Shown piece after piece: positions 8,606-16,987 of a DNA stretch of 64,000 bases. The notes under the pieces were generated by a model. It was not told the origin of the DNA. It saw only the letters and a list, made by a program, of their open reading frames with translations, and did no database searches. Location of the stretch: the NCBI GenBank assembly GCA_020632955.1, contig JACKEO010000012.1:86343-150342 (forward strand), in the 5' to 3' direction. Every line of letters starts with the position of its first letter. The stretch's first letter is position 1. This DNA comes from Alphaproteobacteria bacterium (GTDB taxonomy: Bacteria > Myxococcota_A > UBA796 > GCA-2862545). The translations under genes and the position numbers were made by a program.

Positions 8606-9674
8606 GTGCGCCATCCCCCGGCCCGTCCTCCCGCTGCTCTGGCTCCTCTGCCTGCTCGCTGCACGCCCGGCGCCCGCCACGGACGCCACCCGGCTGCCGG
8701 CGGAGCTGCAGGAGGCCCGCATGCGCCTGCGGGGAGGCATGCCGATGCTGGCGGCGGAGGCGGCGCGGCGCTGCCTGCGCCTGCGCCCGAACGACGTGCG
8801 CTGCGTGGACGTGCTCGGGCGCGCCACGGCCGCCACCGGCAACTGCGACGAGGCGCTGCCCGCGCTGCGCACCCTGCGCGCGCTCGGACGCTGGGACACG
8901 GGGGCGGCCATCGCCGAGGGCGTGTGCCGGGTGCGCGTGGGGGATCTCGACGGTGCGCGCGTGGCCTTCGAGGAGGGGACGCTGCTGGACGACCAGGACC
9001 CCGACCCGTGGATGCAGCGCGGGCTCGTGGACGCACGCCTGGGCGACGTGGACGGGCTGGACGAGGCGATCGAGGCGGTGGCCGAGCGTGGCGGGGAGCG
9101 GTGGAAGCTGGACCTGCTGGTGCTCTGGCGCACCTCGCTGGATCCCGGGGGAGCCGTGGACGGCCTGCTCTGGCGCTATGCCGTCGACCCGCCGCGCACG
9201 GGCGGTGCGGCCGCCGGCCTGGCGATCCACGTGGGCCTGCTGGCCTGCGAACGGGGACTCGAGGTGGGGGACCCCGTGCAGGCGCTGGTGGACTCCGAGC
9301 GCGGTCTGGCCGCCTCCCGCGGGCACCTGCGGCTGCGGGCCTGTCGCGCCGAGGCCACGCGCCGCATCGGCGACGCCGGGGCCGCCCTGCGCCAGTCGGC
9401 GCGCCCCTGGGACGACTGGCGCACCACCGCGGTGCTCGATGCCGTCCAGATCCGCGCGCTGGTGGACGTCGACCGCGCCGACGAGGCGCGGGCGGCGCTC
9501 CGCGAGGTGGAGCACCCCGAGCTGCCCGACCTGCTCGTCAGCGCCTGGTACGTGGCGCGGGCCCGCGGCGACCGGGCCGCGATGGATCGCGCCGAGACCC
9601 AGCTCGCCGCGCGATCCCCCCGCGATCTCGCCACCCTCGTTCGCCTCGACCCCCTCGTCCCGGCCGCGCCATGA
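8606..9674 (+). CDS. Exported TPR-like protein of unknown function (apparent one-base frameshift in signal peptide)
   Basis: The continuous frame from 8613 to 9674 encodes about 350 residues with a hydrophobic export signal (PRPVLPLLWLLCLLAARPAPA) followed by Ala/Leu/Arg-rich helical repeats of TPR style (ELQEARMRLRGGMPMLAAEAA, RWDTGAAIAEGVCRVRVGD). No ATG/GTG/TTG start exists in that frame before the signal. A good GTG at 8606, after the AGGAGG at 8586-8591, is out of frame by one base. If the C run at 8615-8619 were four instead of five, the product would start MRHPRPVLPLLWLL, a perfect signal peptide. The stop overlaps the next ATG (ATGA), so the gene is coupled to the sulfatase-TPR gene. 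Function unknown. Confidence 0.7.
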
Positions 9675-11941
9675 CCTCGCTGCTCCTCGCCCTGCTCGCC
9701 TGCGGCGGTCCCGCCACGCCGGAGCGTCCGCCGTCGCCCCCGGGGCCGAACGTGCTGCTGGTGACCCTCGACACCGTGCGGGCCGATCGCCTCGGGTCGT
9801 ACGGGCATGCGGCGGCCCGCACCGCCACGCTGGACGCCCTGGCCGCGCGCGGGCGCCGCTTCGCGCGCGCCTACGCCCCCGTCCCCCTCACGATCCCCTC
9901 CCACGCCACGCTGCTCACCGGGCTGCTGCCGCCCACGCACGGCGTGCGGGCCAACGGCGACCGCCCCCTGGGGCTGGAGTTCACCACGCTGGCGGAGCAC
10001 CTCGGGCGCGAGGGCTACGCGACGGGCGCGGCCGTGGCGGCCTTCGTCACCACGCGGCCCTGGCAGCTCGACCAGGGCTACACCACCTACCTCGAGCCCC
10101 GGGTGCCGGAGGGCGGCGACTACTGGCACGCCGCGCGCACCGCCGACGCCGTGGTGGACGACGCGCTGGGCTGGCTGGCCGCGCGGGGCGGCGGGCCCTG
10201 GCACCTGTGGGTCCACCTGTACGACGCCCACCACCCCTACGATCCGCCCGAGGGCTACGTCGATCCCGAGGACCCGCGGCCCTACGACGGCGAGATCGCC
10301 TTCCTCGACGATCAGCTGGCCCGCCTGTTCGAGGCGGTGGACCCCGCGCGCACCCTGGTGGTGGTGGCGGGCGATCACGGGGAGTCCCTCGGCGAACACG
10401 GCGAGCTCACCCACGGCCTGTACGTGTACGAGGCCACCCAGCGGGTGCCGCTCATCTTCGCCGGTCCGGGCGTGGAGCCCGGGGTGGAGGAGGCACCGGT
10501 CTCCCTGGCCGACGTGCTGCCGCGCGTGCTCGACGTCCTCGACCTGCCGGTGCCCGTCGACCTCGACGGCGCCGTGGAGCGCGTCACCCCGGTGCCCCTG
10601 GAGTCGTGGCAGTTCGCCCAGCGCTTCGGGGTGGCGCCGCACCTGGCGATCGTGGACGGTCCGCTCAAGCTGATCGACCTGCCGCGCCCCGAGCTCTACG
10701 ACGTGGTGGCCGACCCCCACGAGGTGCACGACCTCGCCGCCGACCGGCCCGAGGAGGTGGCCCGGCTGCGCGCCCTGCTCGGGCTGCGCGGCGATCGCCC
10801 CCCGGGCGCCTCCGCCCCCCCCACGGGGAGCGACGTGATGCGCGGCCTGCAGGCGCTCGGCTACACCGTGCCCGACGCGCCCGTGGGCGATCGGCGCACC
10901 CTGCCCGATCCGAAGGACCACACCCGACTCGTCACCCTGCTGCAGCAGGCCGACCTGCTCGCCACGGCGAAGGACGACGAGGGGGCGGAGGCCGCGCTGC
11001 GCGAGGCGCTGACCACCCACCCGCACGTGGTGGAGCTCTGGGCGCGCCTGGCGAGCCAGCTCGGTCGCACGGGGAAGGAGGCGGCCGCGGAAGAGGCGCT
11101 CGCGCAGGGGCTGGCGCGCGATCCCGAGGATCCGCAGCTCCTGGCGCTGGAGGGCAACCGCCTCGCGAAGGCCGGGCAGTACGTGGAGGCCTCCGTCGCC
11201 TTCCGCAGCGCGGCCCTGCGCATGCCCTACGCCCCGCGGCTGCGAGGGCTGGCCGTGGGCGCGCTCCGCTTCGCGGGCAAGCCCGGCGACGCGGGCCGCC
11301 TCGGGGAGGAGTGGCTGGCCACCTACCCGGACGACGTCTACCTGGCGGGGGCGCTGGGGGTGGTGCGCGTGGAGCAGGGCCGCATGGGCGAGGCCGCGCC
11401 GTTGCTCGCCGCCGGCTGCGAGGCCGACCCCCCGCCGCTGCAGGCCTGCTACTGGGCCGCCGCCGCCTCCTACGGCAGCGGCTTCGTGGAGGCCTCCCTG
11501 CGGCAGCTGGCCCGCGAGGTGGAGGCCCACCCCAGCCACGTGCGCGCCGCGCTCACCCTGGCCAACCTGGGCCTCGAGCAGCAGCGGTGGGAGCTGGCGC
11601 TCCAGGGCGCCGAGGCCGCGGTGGCCAGGCTCCCCGAGGACCCCGACCCCTGGTACCTGCTGGTGCAGTCGCTGTTCAACCTCGGCCGCTTCGGCGAGGC
11701 ACGCGAAGCCCTGCCCAAGGGGCTGGCCCTCGATCCGGAGCACCCCGAGCTGCTCCTCATGGACGCCAACCTCCTCGCGAAGGCGGGTCAGCGCGACCAG
11801 GGCGAGCAGCGCTTCCGACAGGCCCAGGAGGCGCTCGCGGCGCGCACCGGGCTGTCGCGCGAGGCCGTGGGCCTGCCACCGCTGACGGAGGGGGAGGCCC
11901 CGTCCGACGCCGCGCGCCCGGGGTGGTCGCAGGGGGAGTGA
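9671..11941 (+). CDS. Sulfatase-fold lipoprotein with C-terminal TPR repeats, no formylglycine cysteine
   Basis: The 756-residue protein starts MTSLLLALLACGG, a lipoprotein signal. Residues 27-390 are an alkaline-phosphatase-superfamily sulfatase domain: NVLLVTLDTVRADRLGSYG with the metal-binding Asp, and VVVAGDHGESLGEHGELTHG with the second metal site. The active-site motif, C/S-x-P-S-R in sulfatases, reads TIPSHATLLTG, so the residue converted to formylglycine is Thr and the Arg is His. From about residue 420 onward there are TPR-like repeats (ALREALTTHPHVVELWARLASQLG). Related delta-proteobacterial proteins have the same layout, but sulfate-ester hydrolysis by the usual mechanism is unlikely. 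It overlaps the preceding TPR gene by four bases. Confidence 0.85.
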   Translation: MTSLLLALLACGGPATPERPPSPPGPNVLLVTLDTVRADRLGSYGHAAARTATLDALAARGRRFARAYAPVPLTIPSHATLLTGLLPPTHGVRANGDRPLGLEFTTLAEHLGREGYATGAAVAAFVTTRPWQLDQGYTTYLEPRVPEGGDYWHAARTADAVVDDALGWLAARGGGPWHLWVHLYDAHHPYDPPEGYVDPEDPRPYDGEIAFLDDQLARLFEAVDPARTLVVVAGDHGESLGEHGELTHGLYVYEATQRVPLIFAGPGVEPGVEEAPVSLADVLPRVLDVLDLPVPVDLDGAVERVTPVPLESWQFAQRFGVAPHLAIVDGPLKLIDLPRPELYDVVADPHEVHDLAADRPEEVARLRALLGLRGDRPPGASAPPTGSDVMRGLQALGYTVPDAPVGDRRTLPDPKDHTRLVTLLQQADLLATAKDDEGAEAALREALTTHPHVVELWARLASQLGRTGKEAAAEEALAQGLARDPEDPQLLALEGNRLAKAGQYVEASVAFRSAALRMPYAPRLRGLAVGALRFAGKPGDAGRLGEEWLATYPDDVYLAGALGVVRVEQGRMGEAAPLLAAGCEADPPPLQACYWAAAASYGSGFVEASLRQLAREVEAHPSHVRAALTLANLGLEQQRWELALQGAEAAVARLPEDPDPWYLLVQSLFNLGRFGEAREALPKGLALDPEHPELLLMDANLLAKAGQRDQGEQRFRQAQEALAARTGLSREAVGLPPLTEGEAPSDAARPGWSQGE

Positions 11942-11963
11942 GCGCTGCCCGGAGCGGCTTGGC

Positions 11964-12740
11964 CTAGGGCACGTACTCCTGGGTGTTCACCCGCTCGTCC
12001 CACGTGACCTTGCGCGCCACCTTGTCCCACACGGCGTCGTGCGCGTAGGGCGCCCAGGTGGCGCCGGAGGTCTGGGCCTCGGGGATGAACAGCAGCACCG
12101 TGCCGGTGGTGCTCAGCGCGCTCGCGTCCTTGTTGTCGGCGTCGAAGCCCACGCCCACCTGCAGCGGGAAGTCCTGGATGCTGCGCGTCTGCCGCTGGGT
12201 GCTGGTGCAGTTCAGCGTCTGGCCCTCCACCACGTCGGGCGGTGGCAGATCAGTGTCGGTGTCGGTGTCGTTCTCGAGCGTGGACGGGTAGTGCAGCGCT
12301 TTCTGCGGCTCGCCCAGCGACACCGTGAAGACGAAGTCGCAGCGCGGGCAGTCCTTGTGGCGGGGCTGCAGCGGGTCGGCCTGCGACGGGAAGGCCGTCT
12401 TCCAGTCGGTCATCGACTGGGTGAACATGCAGCGGGCGACGCCCTTGCCCTCCTGCTGCGACAGGGGGCCCGTCCAGCGGGAGGTGATCGCCTGCCACCC
12501 GTTGAAGCGGCTGCCGGGGAAGACCGTGGCCTCGCCGCGCACCTCCACCGCGAAGAAGGCGCCCGTGTCGTCGGAGTCGCGCGACGGCGTGGAGTCGGCC
12601 GGCGTGCTGTCGGTGTCGTCGGGGAAGGTGTCGTCGATCACCGGCGTGGTGTCGGTGTCCTCGCCCTTGTCGTCGCCCCCGCCGCAGGCGGCAAGGACCA
12701 GGAGCAGGGCGGGGATCGGGTGGACGGTGCTGCTGCGCAT
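11964..12740 (-). CDS. Lipoprotein of unknown function with Asp/Thr-rich linker
   Basis: The 258-residue protein starts MRSSTVHPIPALLLVLAACGGG with a clear lipobox, preceded by GAGGAGG. A linker rich in Asp, Thr and Ser (GEDTDTTPVIDDTFPDDTDS) follows to about residue 60. The remaining domain has several Cys (RCMFTQ, DCPRCDFVFTV, LNCTSTQ), which may form disulfides outside the cytoplasm. I do not recognise the family. It is convergent with the sulfatase-TPR gene and ends 22 bases from it. It looks like one of the many surface lipoproteins in this genome. Confidence 0.8.
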   Translation of the reverse strand: MRSSTVHPIPALLLVLAACGGGDDKGEDTDTTPVIDDTFPDDTDSTPADSTPSRDSDDTGAFFAVEVRGEATVFPGSRFNGWQAITSRWTGPLSQQEGKGVARCMFTQSMTDWKTAFPSQADPLQPRHKDCPRCDFVFTVSLGEPQKALHYPSTLENDTDTDTDLPPPDVVEGQTLNCTSTQRQTRSIQDFPLQVGVGFDADNKDASALSTTGTVLLFIPEAQTSGATWAPYAHDAVWDKVARKVTWDERVNTQEYVP

Positions 12741-12846
12741 CGCGCCTCCTCGGGCGGCGAAGGGTAGCACCGTCGGGGCCTCCCTGCCGGTCGGGACAGC
12801 GGCGTGCGGGAAGCGATACACGGGCGCCTGCTGATCCGGAGCCCCC

Positions 12847-14367
12847 ATGCACCCCGTCCTGTCCCGTCTCGGTCTCGCCGCCGAGCTCCCCGGCGCCGCG
12901 AGCCACGGCGACCTGTCCACCACCGGCCCGCTCGTGGCCAGCACCAACCCCACCACGGGCGAGGCGCTGGCGCAGGTCCGGCTGGCCTCGCGCGAGGACT
13001 ACGAGACGGTGGTCACCCGCGCCCAGGAGGCCTTCGCCCGCTGGCGGCTGGTGCCGGCTCCGAAGCGCGGCGAGATCGTGCGCGCGATGGGCGACGCCCT
13101 CCGCCGCCACAAGGACGACCTGGGCGACCTGGTGACCCTCGAGGTGGGGAAGCTCCGCTCCGAGGGCCACGGCGAGGTGCAGGAGGCCATCGACATGGCC
13201 GACTTCGCCGTGGGCCTGTCGCGCCAGCTCGCCGGCCAGACCTTCCACTCCGAGCGGCCGCAGCACCGCATGTACGAGCAGTGGCACCCGCTGGGCGTGG
13301 TGGGGGTGATCACCGCCTTCAACTTCCCCCACGCCGTGTGGGCGTGGAACGCGATGCTCGCGCTGGTGTGCGGCGACGCCGTGATCTGGAAGCCCAGCCT
13401 CAAGGCGCCGCTCACCGCGCTGGCCACCCACCGCATCTGCGACGCCGTGCTCACCGAGGCCGGTCACCCCGGCGTGCTCGGCCTGGTGATCGGGGCCGAC
13501 GACGAGGTGGGGCGCGCGCTGGTGGACGACCGCCGCGTGCCGCTGATCTCGGCCACCGGGTCTTGCCGGATGGGCCGCGCCGTCGGGGCCGCCGTCGCGG
13601 GGCGCCTCGGGCGCTCCCTGCTGGAGCTGGGCGGCAACAACGCGGTGATCGTGCACAGTGACGCCGACCTCGAGCTGGCCCTCCGGGCCGTGGCCTTCGG
13701 CGCCATGGGCACCAGCGGGCAGCGCTGCACCACCACCCGTCGCCTGCTCGTGCACGAGGACGTGGCCGACACCTTCCTGCCGCGGCTGGAGCGCGTGTAC
13801 CGCAGCGCGAAGGTGGGCGATCCGCTCGCCGACGGCACGCTGGTGGGCCCGCTCATCGACGAGGACGCCGTGCGGGGCTTCGAGCACGCGGTGGCGCAGG
13901 CGCGCGCCCAGGGCGCCGAGCTGGTGGCGGGCGGGTCGCGCGTCGACGGTCCCGGCCACTTCGTGCAGCCCACCCTGCTGCGCGCCGCCCCCGACCTGCC
14001 GATGGTGCGGGAGGAGACCTTCGCGCCCATCCTGTACGTGTCGACCTATCGCGACCTCGGCGAGGCCATCGCCTGGCAGAACAGCGTGGACCAGGGCCTG
14101 TCGTCGGCGATCTTCACCGAGTCCTTCCGCGCCTCGCAGCGCTTCCTGTCGCACGCCGGCTCCGACTGCGGCATCGCCAACGTGAACATCGGCACGTCGG
14201 GCGCCGAGATCGGCGGCGCCTTCGGCGGCGAGAAGGACACCGGCGGCGGCCGCGAGGCCGGCAGCGACGCCTGGAAGGCCTACATGCGCCGCCAGACCTG
14301 CACCCTGAACTGGGGCGACGACCTGCCCCTGGCCCAGGGCGTGGTCTTCGACGTCGGCGAGGGCTGA
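12847..14367 (+). CDS. Aldehyde dehydrogenase, ALDH7 family (alpha-aminoadipic semialdehyde dehydrogenase type)
   Basis: The 506-residue protein is a complete NAD(P)-dependent aldehyde dehydrogenase. It shows GVVGVITAFNFPHAVWAWN (cofactor-binding), the catalytic Glu in LLELGGNNAVIV, and the catalytic Cys in GTSGQRCTTTRRL. The ending IGGAFGGEKDTGGGREAG and AWKAYMRRQTCTLNW is the signature of ALDH7 (antiquitin, AmaB/Pcd), which oxidises 2-aminoadipate-6-semialdehyde in lysine breakdown. No other lysine-degradation gene is beside it, so the substrate is taken from family knowledge. It has no operon partner and is followed by tandem hairpins. Confidence 0.9.
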   Translation: MHPVLSRLGLAAELPGAASHGDLSTTGPLVASTNPTTGEALAQVRLASREDYETVVTRAQEAFARWRLVPAPKRGEIVRAMGDALRRHKDDLGDLVTLEVGKLRSEGHGEVQEAIDMADFAVGLSRQLAGQTFHSERPQHRMYEQWHPLGVVGVITAFNFPHAVWAWNAMLALVCGDAVIWKPSLKAPLTALATHRICDAVLTEAGHPGVLGLVIGADDEVGRALVDDRRVPLISATGSCRMGRAVGAAVAGRLGRSLLELGGNNAVIVHSDADLELALRAVAFGAMGTSGQRCTTTRRLLVHEDVADTFLPRLERVYRSAKVGDPLADGTLVGPLIDEDAVRGFEHAVAQARAQGAELVAGGSRVDGPGHFVQPTLLRAAPDLPMVREETFAPILYVSTYRDLGEAIAWQNSVDQGLSSAIFTESFRASQRFLSHAGSDCGIANVNIGTSGAEIGGAFGGEKDTGGGREAGSDAWKAYMRRQTCTLNWGDDLPLAQGVVFDVGEG

Positions 14368-14381
14368 CCCCCGCCGTAGCT

Positions 14382-14442
14382 CAAGGCGGGGCTGGGCCCC
14401 CGCCGCAATCGGGCCTTCCAAGGCGGGGCTGGGCCCCCGCCG
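14382..14442. terminator. Tandem 37-bp repeat, each unit a GC hairpin, between convergent genes
   Basis: The 24-base unit CAAGGCGGGGCTGGGCCCCC followed by GCCG occurs at 14382-14405 and again, identical, at 14419-14442. Each can fold GGCGGGG with CCCCGCC around CTGGG. The preceding ACCCCCGCCGT at 14367-14377 could pair as well. Its place between the convergent aldehyde dehydrogenase and the 14452 gene fits a two-way terminator or RNA-end stabiliser. No T-run is present. Confidence 0.55.
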
Positions 14443-14451
14443 TGATCGGGT

Positions 14452-15048
14452 TCACTCGCGTTGGAGGGCCTTCACCGAGAAGACCGCGGCCTTCACCACC
14501 CGCTCCAGCGCCTTGGGGTCGAGCACGCGGCCCGCCTGCTCCCAGCGCAGCTTGCGCCGGTCCAGGTGCAGGTCGTCGGCGTCGCGCGCCAGCACGACCA
14601 GGGCGAGGCGGGCCTCCTCGTCGAAGAGGCGGGCCACCGCGTCGGCGTCGCTCCCCGTCACCCGGTAGAGCTTGTCGAAGCGCGCGTCGCCGAACTCCAG
14701 GTCGTGCACGCCGAAGCCGTGGGCGAGGTTGGAGAGCACGTTCTCGCGGCCGAGCCGGACGTCGATGGGCAGCTGCGGCTCGATGCCCGCCTCCACCACG
14801 GTGACGAGGCGCTCGAACGACCCGATGCCCTGGGTGGTGGTGCGGATGGCGATGGGCACGCCGTCCACCTCGCCCTTCACCCGTCCGGGCTGCAGGAAGC
14901 CCTTCTGCCTCCACTGGAGCCCGAGCTCCTCGGCGGCCGTGCGGAAGGCGCGGCGGTGCTTCAGGCTCAGGCGCACCATGAGGAGGGCGGCGAGCACGAT
15001 CGCGGCGACCACGCCCGACATCGCCACCCAGATGTGCTCGGCCAGCAT
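14452..15048 (-). CDS. Membrane-anchored protein of unknown function
   Basis: The 198-residue protein starts MLAEHIWVAMSGVVAAIVLAALLMVRL, one membrane helix with no lipobox. The soluble part resembles proteins that carry a DUF3137-like core (FRTAAEELGLQWRQKGFLQPGRVKGEVDGVPIAIRTT), where a small domain in a mixed alpha/beta pattern compares old and new values; the match is weak. It ends the run of four minus-strand genes led by the TetR regulator, 45 bases after the preceding gene. Function is unknown. Confidence 0.75.
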   Translation of the reverse strand: MLAEHIWVAMSGVVAAIVLAALLMVRLSLKHRRAFRTAAEELGLQWRQKGFLQPGRVKGEVDGVPIAIRTTTQGIGSFERLVTVVEAGIEPQLPIDVRLGRENVLSNLAHGFGVHDLEFGDARFDKLYRVTGSDADAVARLFDEEARLALVVLARDADDLHLDRRKLRWEQAGRVLDPKALERVVKAAVFSVKALQRE

Positions 15049-15093
15049 GGCGCCTCCCGGGACGTGACGGGCCCGTGGGACCTGGGGTGGGGC

Positions 15094-15777
15094 CTACGCG
15101 TCGACGCGGGTGGCCGCGACCTGGGCGCCCTCGACCCGCACCTTGCCTCGGCTCAGCGTGGCCGCGGCGCCCACGAACTCCTTGCCGGCGATCCGCCACT
15201 GGCGCTCGTCGCCGTCGAAGCCCACCGTGCCGTCGGGGCTGATGAAGCCCGGGAGCGTGCCGCGCTTCCACATCTGGTAGTGACGGCCGCAGAAGCCGCG
15301 GGCGCGGTGGGCGCCGTCGCAGTCGGGCACCTTGCAGCCGCGATCGCCCGCGGGGGCTGCGGCGGGGGCGGCGGCCTTCGGCGCGGCGGGGGCGGGGGCG
15401 GCGGGCTCCTTGCGGCGCAGCGCCACCAGCTCCTTGCCGAGCTGGTCGAAGCGGGAGCGCAGGGTGTCGAGGGCGGCGGCGAGGGCGTCGTCCTTGGCGG
15501 CGATGCCGGCCACGCGCAGGGCCAGGTCGTCCTGCTCGGAGCCCTCGACCTCCTCGCGGACCGACTCCAGGGCCTCGCGCAGGGAGGCGACCTCGCTGCG
15601 CAGGTCGTCGACCGCGCGCCGGGCGTGGTCGACCTTCGACGCCAGCTCGCGCACCTCGGCCGGCTCGGCGAGATCGTGCTCGTCGAGGATGCGGGAGGCG
15701 AGCTCGCGGATGCGGGTCTCGAGGACGGCCGCCAGCGGCGCCGACAGCAGGGAGGACAGGGTGCTTCGGATGCCCAT
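15094..15777 (-). CDS. Coiled-coil protein with C-terminal Cys/His knuckle, function unknown
   Basis: The 227-residue protein has three parts. Residues 1-25 (MGIRSTLSSLLSAPLAAVLE) are amphipathic. Residues 25-125 are a heptad-rich coiled coil (VDDLRSEVASLREALESVREE). After an Ala/Pro linker comes a compact Cys/His motif, CKVPDCDGAHRARGFCGRHY, of C-x4-C-x8-C-x2-H spacing, like small zinc knuckles in phage HNH-associated proteins. The last 60 residues are not recognised. The N-terminal layout (MG, Ser-rich, short amphipathic helix, coil) resembles the upstream 134-residue protein, so the two may be distant paralogues that pair. Confidence 0.75.
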   Translation of the reverse strand: MGIRSTLSSLLSAPLAAVLETRIRELASRILDEHDLAEPAEVRELASKVDHARRAVDDLRSEVASLREALESVREEVEGSEQDDLALRVAGIAAKDDALAAALDTLRSRFDQLGKELVALRRKEPAAPAPAAPKAAAPAAAPAGDRGCKVPDCDGAHRARGFCGRHYQMWKRGTLPGFISPDGTVGFDGDERQWRIAGKEFVGAAATLSRGKVRVEGAQVAATRVDA

Positions 15778-15802
15778 GGGCGTGCCTCCAGGAAGGGTGC
15801 GG

Positions 15803-16207
15803 TCAGGCGGCGGGAAGGTCGCGGGACGGCGGAGCGGGATCGTGCAGGCGGGCCGCGAGCTCGTCGAGCCCGCCCGAGAGCTGGCGGACCTGGCGGTCGA
15901 AGCCCGCGAGCCGCTCCTCGGTGCGCTCGAAGAGATCGTCGGCCTCGCCGCCGAAGAGCAGCTCGAGCTCGTCGTCGAGACCGCTGGCCATCGCGTCGGT
16001 GGCCTGGCGCAGCGCGTGCAGCTCGCCGTCGCGCGCGGCGAGCTCCCGCTGCACGCCGGCCAGTGCCGCCCGCACGCCGTCGAGCTCGGCGTGGCGCACG
16101 GTGGGACGCACCTCGAGGGTCTCCTCGATCACGGTGCACACCGCGCCGTCGAGCAGGCGCACGAGCGCCTCGAGCAGACCGCCGGTGATCGAGCTGGACA
16201 GACCCAT
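15803..16207 (-). CDS. Small coiled-coil protein, function unknown
   Basis: The 134-residue protein starts MGLSSSITGGLLEALVRLLD, an amphipathic stretch, and continues with a long helix (RAALAGVQRELAARDGELHALRQATDAMASGLDDELELLFGG) and a second coil near the C-terminus (TEERLAGFDRQVRQLSGGLDELAARL). No catalytic motif is seen. It lies 23 bases after the TetR gene and 25 before the Cys/His-knuckle gene, so all are likely co-transcribed. A granule- or membrane-binding role under TetR control is possible but is only inference. Confidence 0.75.
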   Translation of the reverse strand: MGLSSSITGGLLEALVRLLDGAVCTVIEETLEVRPTVRHAELDGVRAALAGVQRELAARDGELHALRQATDAMASGLDDELELLFGGEADDLFERTEERLAGFDRQVRQLSGGLDELAARLHDPAPPSRDLPAA

Positions 16208-16230
16208 GCCGTCTCCTCTCCGAGGGGTGT

Positions 16231-16896
16231 CTACTCGATCGGCGCGGGGGACTCCAGCGCCCCGACGGCCTCGACCGCGGCGAGCACCGCGTCGGCATCG
16301 TCGGGATCGGCCAGGATCCCGCGCAGGATGGTGCGAAAGCCCTCGGTGGCGAGACGATCGCGCGGCGGCGCGATGCCGATCGCGGCCTGCCCGCCCACCC
16401 CGTCGATCAGCGCCTTGAGCATCTGGGCCACCGCCACCGGGTCCATCGGTCGGAAGGCCCCCTCGACGATGCCCTGGGCGAAGATGCGGGCCACGGCGTC
16501 GACGAAGCGCTGGTGCAGCGCCTCGCACTCGGCGCGGATCTCCTCGTCGCGCACCCCGAGCTCGGTCATCATCAGGAAGAAGCGCGGGGGACGGTCGAGG
16601 CTGAAGAAGTAGCCGAGGTAGGCGCGGCCCACCTCGAGCAGGCGCACCAGGGCCGGGGCCTCCCGTCGCTCCGCCTCCTCGAGGAAGGCGTAGGTGGAGT
16701 CGTGCTCGGCGAGCACGAGGGCCATGAAGAGGTCGCGCTTGCTCGGGTAGTAGAAGTAGACCGCGCCCTTCGACAGCCTGGCGCGCCGGGCCACGTCGGC
16801 CACCCGCGTGGCGGCGTACCCCTGCTCGATGAACTCCTCGCGTGCGCTCGCGAGGATCTGTGCCCGGCGCTCGGGCTCGGACAGGTGCTTCGTCAC
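16231..16896 (-). CDS. TetR-family transcriptional regulator
   Basis: The 221-residue protein has an N-terminal TetR DNA-binding domain: RRAQILASAREEFIEQGYAAT, VADVARRARLSKGAVYFYYP and SKRDLFMALV, the standard helix-turn-helix. The C-terminal ligand domain (FFLMMTELG, MLKALIDGVGGQAAIG) resembles regulators of fatty-acid or efflux genes. The GTG start at 16896 (VTKHLSEPERR) is chosen by alignment; there is a longer, poorly supported extension. It heads the cluster of coiled-coil and membrane proteins at 14452-16207 and probably autoregulates it. Confidence 0.9.
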   Translation of the reverse strand: MTKHLSEPERRAQILASAREEFIEQGYAATRVADVARRARLSKGAVYFYYPSKRDLFMALVLAEHDSTYAFLEEAERREAPALVRLLEVGRAYLGYFFSLDRPPRFFLMMTELGVRDEEIRAECEALHQRFVDAVARIFAQGIVEGAFRPMDPVAVAQMLKALIDGVGGQAAIGIAPPRDRLATEGFRTILRGILADPDDADAVLAAVEAVGALESPAPIE

Positions 16897-16987
16897 GTCC
16901 CGCCTGGACCTCGGGACCGACCATAGCACGCCCCCGGCGCGACCCGTGCCGGGCCCGTGCGCGCCGGAGCGGCGGCGATCGGGCCGC

